Of a stretch of DNA of 43,617 nucleotides, positions 34,052 to 40,447 are shown one piece after another (positions within the stretch are counted from its first letter, which is position 1; every line of letters begins with the position of its first letter). The DNA is from a virus: the IMG/VR virus record IMGVR_UViG_3300037258_000560, positions 1 through 43,617 of that record. The stretch is one strand, 5' to 3'. The notes beneath the pieces were generated by a model, which saw nothing but the letters and a program-made list of their open reading frames with translations, ran no database searches and was not told where the DNA came from. The position numbers and the translations under genes are program-made.

Positions 34052-34294
34052 TTACTTCTCATCGTTTTGCCCTGTGACTTTCTCTGTGGAAATGTTCCCG
34101 GGATCGCCCGCGTCTTTTCGCTCGGTGTCAGTTGTGGTGCCAGAGGGGCTCTCCTTCGGGTGGATCCAAATTTTCGTGCCGCAGCGGCAGGTGTGCTCGA
34201 CGACACCGTGGCTTGGCTCCCCTAGGAAATCCCTGAGGCAGTTCGGGCAGCGAAAGAACAAAGCAGTCTCGGACCAGCGACGGTTCCGGCTCAT
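34052..34294 (-). CDS. Small zinc-ribbon protein next to attP
   Basis: An 80-residue protein whose ATG overlaps the integrase stop by four bases (ATGA). CPNC (near residue 16) and CRCG (near residue 36) make a zinc ribbon; the remainder is polar. It is the last gene of the leftward operon, and its 3' half covers the right arm repeat of attP. It may be an accessory factor in recombination, but this is a guess from position. Confidence 0.6.
   Translation of the reverse strand: MSRNRRWSETALFFRCPNCLRDFLGEPSHGVVEHTCRCGTKIWIHPKESPSGTTTDTERKDAGDPGNISTEKVTGQNDEK
34124..34143 (+). repeat. attP arm-type repeat, right copy
   Basis: GGTGTCAGTTGTGGTGCCAG, differing from the left copy at two positions only. 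It lies inside the coding region of the small zinc-ribbon gene. Confidence 0.65.
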
Positions 34295-35343
34295 TCGGAT
34301 TTCTCCTCCAGCTCGACGGCCTCGGCCATGTGCGCCCCCGAGAGGTGAGCGTAGCGCTCAGTGGTCTTAACGTTCTTGTGGCCGAGCAGGACCTGGACCG
34401 TGCGGATCGGCCGGCCGGCCATGACCAGGCGCGACGCGAAGGTGTGGCGCAGGTCGTGGAAATGGAAATCTTCGATGCCGGCGCGCCTCACGGCTTGCTC
34501 GAACCAGTTCACGTGATCGCCTGCGCGGCGGCCCTGGCTGATCGCCAGCACTGGATCTATGGATCTCAGCGTGCGGCCGCGTTCGAGCTCGTCAATCGCC
34601 GCGAGGGCCGCTTTGTCGAGGGCGATGTGGCGCTTCCGTCCGCTCTTTGATTTCACCACGGTAAGAATTTTCCTCTCTCGATCGACGTCCCGCCACTTCA
34701 GATTGAACACTTCCCCTCTGCGCATCCCGGTGTGCATGGCGAGATCCACGATGGCCTGGTGCGTTGGCCGTCTGGCCAGCGCCTCGCGCAGCCGGAGCTC
34801 CTCGTCGGCTTCTAGGAAGCGCACCCGCTCGTTGTTTTCCTTGAGCTGTTTGACCTTGCGCGCGGGATTCACCGAAAGCTTGTCATTCTTGCCGGCCAGG
34901 TTGTAGACGCCCGAGAGCAGCGCGCGGTAGCGGTTGCGCGTTGCTGGCGAGCGATTGGGATCTGAGCCGAGGAAGCGGGTTACATCCTGCGGCGTGATGG
35001 CCTCGGCATCCTTCCCCCGGAAGGCCACGAGGAGCTGCTCCATACGCTGCAGGTTGGTCTGGTAGCTGCGCGGAGCGTGGCTGATCCGGCTCATCTCGAG
35101 GAAGTCCGCGGCGATCTCGGTGAAGGGCGTCGAGCGGCGCTTAAAGTCATCCGGGAACAGGCGCCGGCGCCGAACATCCGCGCGTCGAATCTCGACCAGG
35201 TCCTGGGCGTCCTTCAACCCTCCAACTTTTTCTCTGCGCATGCGACCCGTAGCGATGGCGTAACGTATCCAATAGATACCGCTCCCAGGCGGTCGCTCGA
35301 AGACGCCGCGCGGCAGGACGCGCTCATTTGTCCTACCGTGCAT
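34291..35343 (-). CDS. int: Tyrosine recombinase (phage integrase)
   Basis: A 350-residue site-specific recombinase. Residues 1-60 form an N-terminal arm-binding-like part, 70-160 the SAM-like core-binding domain, and 170-350 the catalytic domain. The catalytic set is complete: R208 (HTGMRRGEVFNLKW), a Lys in KSKSGRKRHI (233-239), H296 and R299 (FHDLRHTFASRL), H322 (LLGHKN) and nucleophile Y331 (TTERYAHL). It is followed by the attP region and preceded by a regulator gene that overlaps it by 11 bases. The last 37 bases also occur, inverted, at 43052-43088. Confidence 0.95.
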   Translation of the reverse strand: MHGRTNERVLPRGVFERPPGSGIYWIRYAIATGRMRREKVGGLKDAQDLVEIRRADVRRRRLFPDDFKRRSTPFTEIAADFLEMSRISHAPRSYQTNLQRMEQLLVAFRGKDAEAITPQDVTRFLGSDPNRSPATRNRYRALLSGVYNLAGKNDKLSVNPARKVKQLKENNERVRFLEADEELRLREALARRPTHQAIVDLAMHTGMRRGEVFNLKWRDVDRERKILTVVKSKSGRKRHIALDKAALAAIDELERGRTLRSIDPVLAISQGRRAGDHVNWFEQAVRRAGIEDFHFHDLRHTFASRLVMAGRPIRTVQVLLGHKNVKTTERYAHLSGAHMAEAVELEEKSE

Positions 35344-35722
35344 ATTTCCCGGCGTTCTGAGTTAGCAGCTCAACAACCTTTTCCACAACGGTCTTCGGAG
35401 CGTCGGCCAGAATAGTCGAAAGCGCAGTGTGCAGCTGCGAGCTGGTCTCCTCCCCGACCTTCTCGCGAGTCAGGCGCCGCTCGGCGCGAAGCGATTCGGT
35501 CTCCCGCCGGATCAGCCCGCCATAGTCCTTGGTCACCCAGGCGGGTCGATCCAACAGGTCGCTCAGGCCCGACGCCAGCAAGGCGTCGATAAAAATCAAC
35601 CCTCTGAAGTAGTCCGAAAGGTTCTTGGCCTGGTGGATTTCGCTCAGAGACTCTGCGGCCTGTTTGAACTCGGGCGAGAGCCGGAGAGAGACAGGCTTCG
35701 AGTCGTTTCTTTTTCTAGTCAT
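35333..35722 (-). CDS. Ribbon-helix-helix-like regulator upstream of integrase
   Basis: A 129-residue protein from ATG 35722. KPVSLRLSPEFKQAAESLSE followed by KNLSDYFRGLIFIDAL fits a strand-helix-helix DNA-binding unit, and the C-terminal 80 residues are a helical oligomerisation domain. It is the first gene of the leftward operon with integrase and could be the lysogenic repressor. An in-frame ATG at 35758 would add 12 residues but runs through the probable -10 region. Confidence 0.6.
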   Translation of the reverse strand: MTRKRNDSKPVSLRLSPEFKQAAESLSEIHQAKNLSDYFRGLIFIDALLASGLSDLLDRPAWVTKDYGGLIRRETESLRAERRLTREKVGEETSSQLHTALSTILADAPKTVVEKVVELLTQNAGKYAR

Positions 35723-35837
35723 GACCGGGACTGTATTACGTGTTGCAGGTGAATTCAATTTGAATCTCTCTGTGTATTACGCGAGTAACACAAGGAGCTT
35801 GACATGGGCAATATCTCTGCACTACACTCCGCCACCG
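35723..35837. promoter_or_regulatory. Divergent control region between lysogenic and early operons
   Basis: TGTATTACG occurs twice (35732-35740 and 35773-35781), and between them lies the 13-base palindrome ATTCAATTTGAAT (35753-35765). Rightward, TTGACA (35799-35804) and TACACT (35823-35828) with an 18-base spacer form a good promoter. Leftward, the complement of 35734-35739 reads TAATAC, a good -10, close to ATG 35722. The repeats are candidates for operators. Confidence 0.6.
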
Positions 35838-35999
35838 ATGAGAAACAAAACGTTCAAATCCCAAATGTTCACGATTCGCCTTACTCCAGCAGAAATGCGT
35901 GCCCTGAAAGCTGCAGCGAAACGTCGGGGAGAAAAGCCGCGCCAAATGGTCTACGGGCTTTTGCTCCGGGAGATCGGCCGAATGCGAGTGGCCGCGTGA
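35838..35999 (+). CDS. Small ribbon-helix-helix-like protein (Cro position)
   Basis: A 53-residue protein: FKSQMFTIRLTPAEMRALKA, then EKPRQMVYGLLLREIGRMR, a strand-helix-helix pattern of CopG/Arc type. It is the first gene of the rightward early operon, ten bases beyond the -10, so it would be translated from an almost leaderless mRNA. The position is that of a Cro-like regulator. Confidence 0.6.
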   Translation: MRNKTFKSQMFTIRLTPAEMRALKAAAKRRGEKPRQMVYGLLLREIGRMRVAA

Positions 36000-36259
36000 G
36001 TGAGAAGCGGGAGAAGCGGGAGAAGCGCACCAACCCCGTTCCTGTAGGCGAGCGACTGATGCTCACGCCGCAGTTCGCAGCCGACCTGCTTTCGATTTCC
36101 AGGCGCAAGTTAGGGGAACTGCTGGCCGCGGGCATCTTGCACGGCCAGAAGGTCGGCGGCTCTAGGATGTTCTCGAGATCCGAACTTGAGAAGTTTGCCG
36201 CCGGAGAAGTGGCCGCAGCGGTGTCAGTCTCAAACGATCGTCGCAAGAAAAAGCAGTAA
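35996..36259 (+). CDS. Helix-turn-helix protein, excisionase-like
   Basis: An 87-residue protein from GTG 35996, overlapping the previous stop by four bases. After a basic leader come LTPQFAADLLSISRRKLGEL, then LAAGILHGQKVGGSRMFSRS and ELEKF, a MerR/excisionase-type winged helix. It may direct excision or regulate early genes. Confidence 0.65.
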   Translation: MSEKREKREKRTNPVPVGERLMLTPQFAADLLSISRRKLGELLAAGILHGQKVGGSRMFSRSELEKFAAGEVAAAVSVSNDRRKKKQ

Positions 36260-36285
36260 TCGATCTCGGAATTCGAGGGGCCCCC

Positions 36286-36567
36286 ATGCTCGAAACCAAA
36301 GACGAGCGTATGCAGCTGCGTCTGACTGCGGAGATGGCGAAGAGGATCAGAGCCTTGGCTGAGATTCACAACCGGCCTTTCCAGGATCAGATTCGCCACC
36401 TGCTGATGATCGGGCTCGAGAGCCCCGGCAGCAAGGAAAGCCTCGTCAAGCCTCGTCGTGCCGCGTCACACCCCGTCACGGATGGTCAGCTCCCCCTCCC
36501 CGCCCCTCCGTCAAGTGCGGTCACTTTTGGTCACGCGCCGTCACGCGGGAAGCGAGGTGCGGCGTGA
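36286..36567 (+). CDS. Arc-like ribbon-helix-helix protein with repeat-bearing 3' end
   Basis: A 93-residue protein. Residues 8-46 (RMQLRLTAEMAKRIRALAEI, HNRPFQDQIRHLLMIGLES) form an Arc/MetJ-type DNA-binding fold. The last 43 residues are low-complexity, and the DNA encoding them holds nine GTC-centred decamers in helical phase. A protein that binds repeats next to or inside its own gene is known for RHH partition and copy-control factors; that it binds these repeats is inference. Confidence 0.6.
   Translation: MLETKDERMQLRLTAEMAKRIRALAEIHNRPFQDQIRHLLMIGLESPGSKESLVKPRRAASHPVTDGQLPLPAPPSSAVTFGHAPSRGKRGAA
36441..36549 (+). repeat. Nine phased GTCA-type decamers
   Basis: GTC occurs at 36445, 36455, 36465, 36475 and 36485, then at 36510, 36520, 36530 and 36540, exactly ten bases apart within each group. 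The consensus is about ccncGTCACg; five of the nine read GTCAC. The period of ten is not a multiple of three, so the repeats are not a by-product of a repeated peptide. Confidence 0.75.
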
Positions 36568-36857
36568 GAGAGCTGCTTTTGACGGGCAGAACCTGCTGCC
36601 CGAATCACGCTTTCCAGACGGGCGAGGGCTGGATCGATCGCGCGCAAGCGCTGCTCGATGAGTGCAAGTCGAAAAAGAAGAGCCTCTACGAAACGGTGAT
36701 GCTGGCCCACCAGACCCTCAATCTCACCGACACCGAGTGGACCGTGTTCATGCTCTACCTCGGAAACTTTTCGCTTCACCAGCGGCAAGCGAGCTTGATG
36801 CACGACCTAGTCGACGGGCTGCGAGCCCCGATCTCGGTGGACGGAAAAACGCACTGA
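36564..36857 (+). CDS. Small protein of early operon, unknown
   Basis: A 97-residue protein from GTG 36564, overlapping the previous stop by four bases. Two Cys near the N-terminus (TCCPNH) and helical sequences (WIDRAQALLDECKSKKKSLY, TVFMLYLGNFSLHQRQASLM). No family recognised. Confidence 0.5.
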   Translation: MRELLLTGRTCCPNHAFQTGEGWIDRAQALLDECKSKKKSLYETVMLAHQTLNLTDTEWTVFMLYLGNFSLHQRQASLMHDLVDGLRAPISVDGKTH

Positions 36858-36870
36858 TGGAAGGCAGCCG

Positions 36871-36981
36871 ATGAGCGACGTGAATTGCGCCATGGTGGCA
36901 GGAGCGTTGAATGTGCTCGCGTTTGTCACGCTCGTGGCTCTTGTTCTATGGATCGTGAGATGGGTATCGGGGTATTTGTGA
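36871..36981 (+). CDS. Very small membrane protein
   Basis: A 36-residue frame, ATG 36871 to TGA 36979-36981, with one membrane helix (VLAFVTLVALVLWIV at about residues 14-28). It overlaps the next GTG by four bases, which supports real translation. Confidence 0.5.
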   Translation: MSDVNCAMVAGALNVLAFVTLVALVLWIVRWVSGYL

Positions 36982-37487
36982 GCGGCGATCTGATCAGCCT
37001 GAGCCAGGCCGCGCGGGAGCTGGCAGTCAAACGGCAAACGCTGCGCCAGTGGCTCATCGACGCCGGCTACCGATTGCCGCAGGTGGAACGCGGCTCGAAG
37101 TTCCTGATCGACGAGGCAGTCGTTCGGCGCGTAATTGAAGCGAGGTTGGTTGCAAAAATTCCTGAGGAGGGAAACGCAATGAAGACGTGGAGACAAGGAG
37201 ATGTTCTGTTCAAAGAGGTATCGGGGTTTCCGCACAGTAAGCGAACCCGAAGGGCCACGGGTCACATTCTCGAAGGCGAGGCTACCGGGCACATTCACAG
37301 GCTCGAAGACCTCGCCGCGGCCGAGGTGCTCGAGATCGGGGACGGACTTTTCGTTAACGTCAGCGCCGAAGGCGGCGTGTCGATCATTCACGAGGAGCAT
37401 CATCCGATCGTTCTACCGGCCGGACGCTACGAAGTGGTCCGCCAGCGCGAATACGCTCCGGACGAAATCCGCAACGTAATCGACTGA
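36978..37487 (+). CDS. HTH protein fused to an HEEH/QREY-domain protein
   Basis: A 169-residue protein. Residues 5-60 (LISLSQAARELAVKRQTLRQ, WLIDAGY) are a helix-turn-helix. Residues 68-169 form a domain with GHILEGEATGHIHRLED, then IHEEHHPIVLPAGRYEVVRQ and REYAPDEIRNVID, a module often found beside DUF6745-type genes in phages and high-GC bacteria. ATG 37179 inside the gene has its own strong GAGGAGG site (37164-37170), so a 102-residue second product is likely. The gene directly precedes the duplicated DUF6745 pair, and its last bases belong to the duplicated unit. Confidence 0.6.
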   Translation: MSGDLISLSQAARELAVKRQTLRQWLIDAGYRLPQVERGSKFLIDEAVVRRVIEARLVAKIPEEGNAMKTWRQGDVLFKEVSGFPHSKRTRRATGHILEGEATGHIHRLEDLAAAEVLEIGDGLFVNVSAEGGVSIIHEEHHPIVLPAGRYEVVRQREYAPDEIRNVID

Positions 37488-37488
37488 C

Positions 37489-38790
37489 ATGGCCGAGATC
37501 TGCACACAAGCGCTCGAAATCATCGAGCGCCTCAAAAAACGCCCTGAGCGCCTCGATAAGGCCAAGGCCGAGCGAGCGCTCCGCGAGCATTTCGAAGCGC
37601 TCGGGTTAAAACCCCTCCGCGTCCGCTGGGTTGCGGACGCGGAGCAAGGCTACGCCGTGGCGAGGAGCGCGGCGAGGAGCGCGGCGTGGAGCGCGGCGGA
37701 GAGCGCGGCGGAGAGCGCGGCGTGGAGCGCGGCGGAGAGCTCGGCGGAGAGCTCGGCGTGGAGCGTGGCGAGGAGCGCGGCGAGGAGCGCGGCGTGGAGC
37801 GCGGCGGAGAGCGCGGCGTGGAGCGCGGCGGAGAGCGCGGCGTGGAGCGCGGCGGAGAGCGCGGCGGAGAGCTCGGCGTGGAGCGCGGCGAGGAGCGCGG
37901 CGTGGAGCGTGGCGTGGAGCGTGGCGAGGAGCGCGGCGAGGAGCGTGGCGGAGGGCGCGGCGGAGAGAGCGGCGGAGAGAGCGGCGTGGAGCGCGGCGGA
38001 GGGCGCGGCGAGGAGCGCGGCGAGGAGCGCGGCGGAGGGCGCGGCGAGGAGAGCGGCGAGGAGCGCGGCGGAGAGCGCGGCGGAGAGCTCGGCGAGGAGA
38101 GCGGCGAGGAGCGCGGCGGAGAGAGCGGCGTTGAGCGTGGCGAGCGTGGCGAGCGTGGCGTGGAGCGTGGCGGAGAACGCGGCGGAGAGCGTGGCGGAGA
38201 ACGCGGCGGAGAGCGTGGCGTGGATCGTGGCGAGGAGCGCGGCGATTGATAAGTACATTGGAATTTGGCTGCCGTTTGTAGACGCCCACGAGGCAGGGCT
38301 CTGGGCGTTCTGGGTTCTCAGGGATGAAGTGATTGCCGTCGCGCGGCCGGTTATACGCATCGAGAACGATCGGCTGCACTGCGACTATGCCCCGGCCGTC
38401 TCCTGGCCTGACGGGGCTCGCTATTGGTTCTGGAAGGGCGTTCAGGTGCCCCGGGAAGTGATCGAGCAGCCCGAGCTGATCACCGCCGAACGCGCACTCA
38501 CCGAGCGGAACGCGGAAATCAGGCGGGTGATGATCGAGCGCATGGGCGTGGAGCGCTTCATCGTCGAGGGCCATGCCAGGCTCGTCCACGCCCATGAAAT
38601 GGGGGAGTTGTTCTCGATCGGCGTGTTCGGCGATCCCGACGGCTGCGTGAACGCGGTCCGGGTTACCTGCTCCTCCACAGGCCGAAAGTATTTCCTGCGT
38701 GTTCCGCCTTCGATTAAACGAGCCGATGACGCCGTAGCGTGGACCTTCGGATTCGAGACGGCCAATTACCGGCCGGTGGTGGAGAGCTGA
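37489..38790 (+). CDS. DUF6745-like protein with A-x-S-A repeat tract, copy 1
   Basis: A 433-residue protein in three parts. Residues 1-58 are helical (CTQALEIIERLKKRPERLDK). Residues 59-252 hold about 49 tetrapeptides of the form A-[R/W/E]-S-A. The C-terminal 180 residues match DUF6745: AGLWAFWVLRDEVIAVARPV, NDRLHCDYAPAVSWPDGARY, WFWKGVQVP, NAEIRRVMIERMG and YFLRVPPSIKRADDAVAWTF. The tract should be a long Ala-rich helix. The function is unknown. Outside the tract it differs from copy 2 by only three bases. Confidence 0.75.
   Translation: MAEICTQALEIIERLKKRPERLDKAKAERALREHFEALGLKPLRVRWVADAEQGYAVARSAARSAAWSAAESAAESAAWSAAESSAESSAWSVARSAARSAAWSAAESAAWSAAESAAWSAAESAAESSAWSAARSAAWSVAWSVARSAARSVAEGAAERAAERAAWSAAEGAARSAARSAAEGAARRAARSAAESAAESSARRAARSAAERAALSVASVASVAWSVAENAAESVAENAAESVAWIVARSAAIDKYIGIWLPFVDAHEAGLWAFWVLRDEVIAVARPVIRIENDRLHCDYAPAVSWPDGARYWFWKGVQVPREVIEQPELITAERALTERNAEIRRVMIERMGVERFIVEGHARLVHAHEMGELFSIGVFGDPDGCVNAVRVTCSSTGRKYFLRVPPSIKRADDAVAWTFGFETANYRPVVES
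37663..38247 (+). repeat. 12-bp minisatellite, copy 1 (about 49 units)
   Basis: Units such as GCGAGGAGCGCG, GCGTGGAGCGCG and GCGGAGAGCGCG, all in frame except for two 9-base units (ASV ASV). The second codon switches between AGG, TGG and GAG. All six frames stay open across the tract, producing large false reading frames on both strands. Confidence 0.9.
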
Positions 38791-38810
38791 TGAGCGCGGC
38801 GGTCGACTGA
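38790..38810 (+). pseudogene. Duplication scar: stub of the downstream gene
   Basis: A six-codon frame (MSAAVD, stop) whose first four codons and the first base of the fifth are identical to the start of the gene at 40023. It is what remains of that gene's 5' end at the inner junction of the tandem duplication. Confidence 0.8.
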
Positions 38811-38811
38811 C

Positions 38812-40023
38812 ATGGCCGAGATCTGCACACAAGCGCTCGAAATCATCGAGCGCCTCAAAAAACGCCCTGAGCACCTCGATAAGGCCAAGGCCGAGCGAGC
38901 GCTCCGCGAGCATTTCGAAGCGCTCGGGTTAAAACCCCTCCGCGTCCGCTGGGTTGCGGACGCGGAGCAAGGCTACGCCGTGGCGAGGAGCGCGGCGGAG
39001 AGAGCGGCGAGGAGCGCGGCGGAGAGCGCGGCGTGGAGAGCGGCGTTGATCGTGGCGAGGAGCGCGGCGTTCAGCGCGGCGAGGAGCGCGGCGTGGAGCG
39101 TGGCGTGGAACCTGGCGAGGAGCGCGGCGAGGAGCGCGGCGTGGAGCGTGGCGGAGATAGCGGCGGAGAGAGCGGCGAGGAGCGCGGCGTGGAGCGCGGC
39201 GGAGAGAGCGGCGGAGAGAGCGGCGTGGAACGTGGCGACGGGCGCGGCGTGGAACGTGGCGTGGAGCGCGGCGGAGAGAGCGGCGAGGAGCGCGGTGTGG
39301 AGCGCGGCGTGGAACGTGGCGTGGAGCGCGGCGGGGAGCGCGGCGGAGAGCGCGGCGGAGAGCGCGGCGTGGATCGTGGCGAGGAGCGTGGCGTGGAACG
39401 TGGCGTGGAGCGCTGCGAGGAGCGCGGCGGAGAGCGCGGCGAGGAGCGCGGCGAGGAGCGTGGCGGAGAGCGCGGCGATTGATATATACATTGGAATTTG
39501 GCTGCCGTTTGTAGACGCCCACGAGGCAGGGCTCTGGGCGTTCTGGGTTCTCAGGGATGAAGTGATTGCCGTCGCGCGGCCGGTTATACGCATCGAGAAC
39601 GATCGGCTGCACTGCGACTATGCCCCGGCCGTCTCCTGGCCTGACGGGGCTCGCTATTGGTTCTGGAAGGGCGTTCAGGTGCCCCGGGAAGTGATCGAGC
39701 AGCCCGAGCTGATCACCGCCGAACGCGCACTCACCGAGCGGAACGCGGAAATCAGGCGGGTGATGATCGAGCGCATGGGCGTGGAGCGCTTCATCGTCGA
39801 GGGCCATGCCAGGCTCGTCCACGCCCATGAAATGGGGGAGTTGTTCTCGATCGGCGTGTTCGGCGATCCCGACGGCTGCGTGAACGCGGTCCGGGTTACC
39901 TGCTCCTCCACAGGCCGAAAGTATTTCCTGCGTGTTCCGCCTTCGATTAAACGAGCCGATGACGCCGTAGCGTGGACCTTCGGATTCGAGACGGCCAATT
40001 ACCGGCCGGTGGTGGAGAGCTGA
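38812..40023 (+). CDS. DUF6745-like protein with A-x-S-A repeat tract, copy 2
   Basis: A 403-residue paralogue of the preceding gene. The N-terminal part differs from copy 1 at one base (CGC to CAC, R to H, at 38873), and the DUF6745 part only by AAG to ATA (K to I) at 39484-39486, directly after the tract. The tract has about 41 units in a different order, with rarer residues (L, F, T, G, N, I) at the variable positions. The stop overlaps the next ATG by one base. Confidence 0.75.
   Translation: MAEICTQALEIIERLKKRPEHLDKAKAERALREHFEALGLKPLRVRWVADAEQGYAVARSAAERAARSAAESAAWRAALIVARSAAFSAARSAAWSVAWNLARSAARSAAWSVAEIAAERAARSAAWSAAERAAERAAWNVATGAAWNVAWSAAERAARSAVWSAAWNVAWSAAGSAAESAAESAAWIVARSVAWNVAWSAARSAAESAARSAARSVAESAAIDIYIGIWLPFVDAHEAGLWAFWVLRDEVIAVARPVIRIENDRLHCDYAPAVSWPDGARYWFWKGVQVPREVIEQPELITAERALTERNAEIRRVMIERMGVERFIVEGHARLVHAHEMGELFSIGVFGDPDGCVNAVRVTCSSTGRKYFLRVPPSIKRADDAVAWTFGFETANYRPVVES
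38986..39477 (+). repeat. 12-bp minisatellite, copy 2 (about 41 units)
   Basis: The same A-x-S-A coding units as copy 1, but with a different order and more variants such as AWNV, ALIV, AFSA and ATGA. The order of units cannot be aligned simply to copy 1 at either end. Confidence 0.9.
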
Positions 40024-40349
40024 TGAGCGCGGCGGTACAGGCGGGGCTTTTCGATCAGCCGGCGCCGGAGTTTGCGCGGGCGCGGCGAACCGATCCGAAG
40101 ACCAGCAAAGCGGCGGCGCGAACTGTTCCAGTGGTGGATCTCGAAGCGCGCGTGCTCGCGGCGCTGCGATCGAACGGGGGAATGACCACGCGCGAGCTCG
40201 CGGCCCTGCTGAATGTCGAGCTGGTTTCGGTGTCTCCGCGGATGCGTCCGCTGGTTGAGAAGGGTTTGGTGGTCGATTCCGGCGAGCGCCGATCGGGACC
40301 GGGCCGAAGGTCGAAAGCAATTGTGTGGCGGGCGCGAGGTGCCGCGTGA
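40023..40349 (+). CDS. Winged-helix DNA-binding protein
   Basis: A 108-residue protein. FARARRTDPKTSKAAAR leads to RVLAALRSNGGMTTRELAAL and VELVSVSPRMRPLVEKGLVV, a MarR-like winged helix common in phage early regions. ATG 40023 overlaps the stop of copy 2. Probably a regulator or replication accessory. Confidence 0.7.
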   Translation: MSAAVQAGLFDQPAPEFARARRTDPKTSKAAARTVPVVDLEARVLAALRSNGGMTTRELAALLNVELVSVSPRMRPLVEKGLVVDSGERRSGPGRRSKAIVWRARGAA

Positions 40350-40447
40350 ATTTGCCGCTGATCATCGCGAAGATTCTGGCGACCACGATCACGCTGGTGA
40401 TGGTTTCGGTCGCGGTTTACGAATTCCTGAAAGGGCTAAGCGAATGA
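40346..40447 (+). CDS. Very small membrane protein
   Basis: A 33-residue frame from GTG 40346 (overlapping the previous stop) to TGA 40445-40447, which itself overlaps the initiator ATG. One hydrophobic helix spans about residues 3-24 (LPLIIAKILATTITLVMVSV). The double coupling supports translation. Confidence 0.5.
   Translation: MNLPLIIAKILATTITLVMVSVAVYEFLKGLSE

Larger units (their letters stand above)
37480..40035 (+). repeat. Tandem duplication: unit 1 37480-38802, unit 2 38803-40035
   Basis: The two units share their ends exactly. Unit 2 begins at the same TCGACTGAC that ends the upstream gene before unit 1, and unit 1 ends with the same ATGAGCGCGGCGG that begins the downstream gene after unit 2. 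Unit lengths are 1323 and 1233 bases; the 90-base difference lies in the repeat tract. Confidence 0.9.

Noticed and set aside
36441-36549. CRISPR array or simple codon repeat as explanation of the decamers
   Set aside because: Units are only ten bases long with no spacers, and the period is not a multiple of three.
37606-38913. Long antisense frame of 435 residues over DUF6745 copy 1, and a similar one of 487 residues over copy 2
   Set aside because: The 12-bp units contain no stop in any frame, so long frames arise on both strands. The antisense proteins are Arg/Pro/Leu runs, and the sense frame carries the conserved domain.
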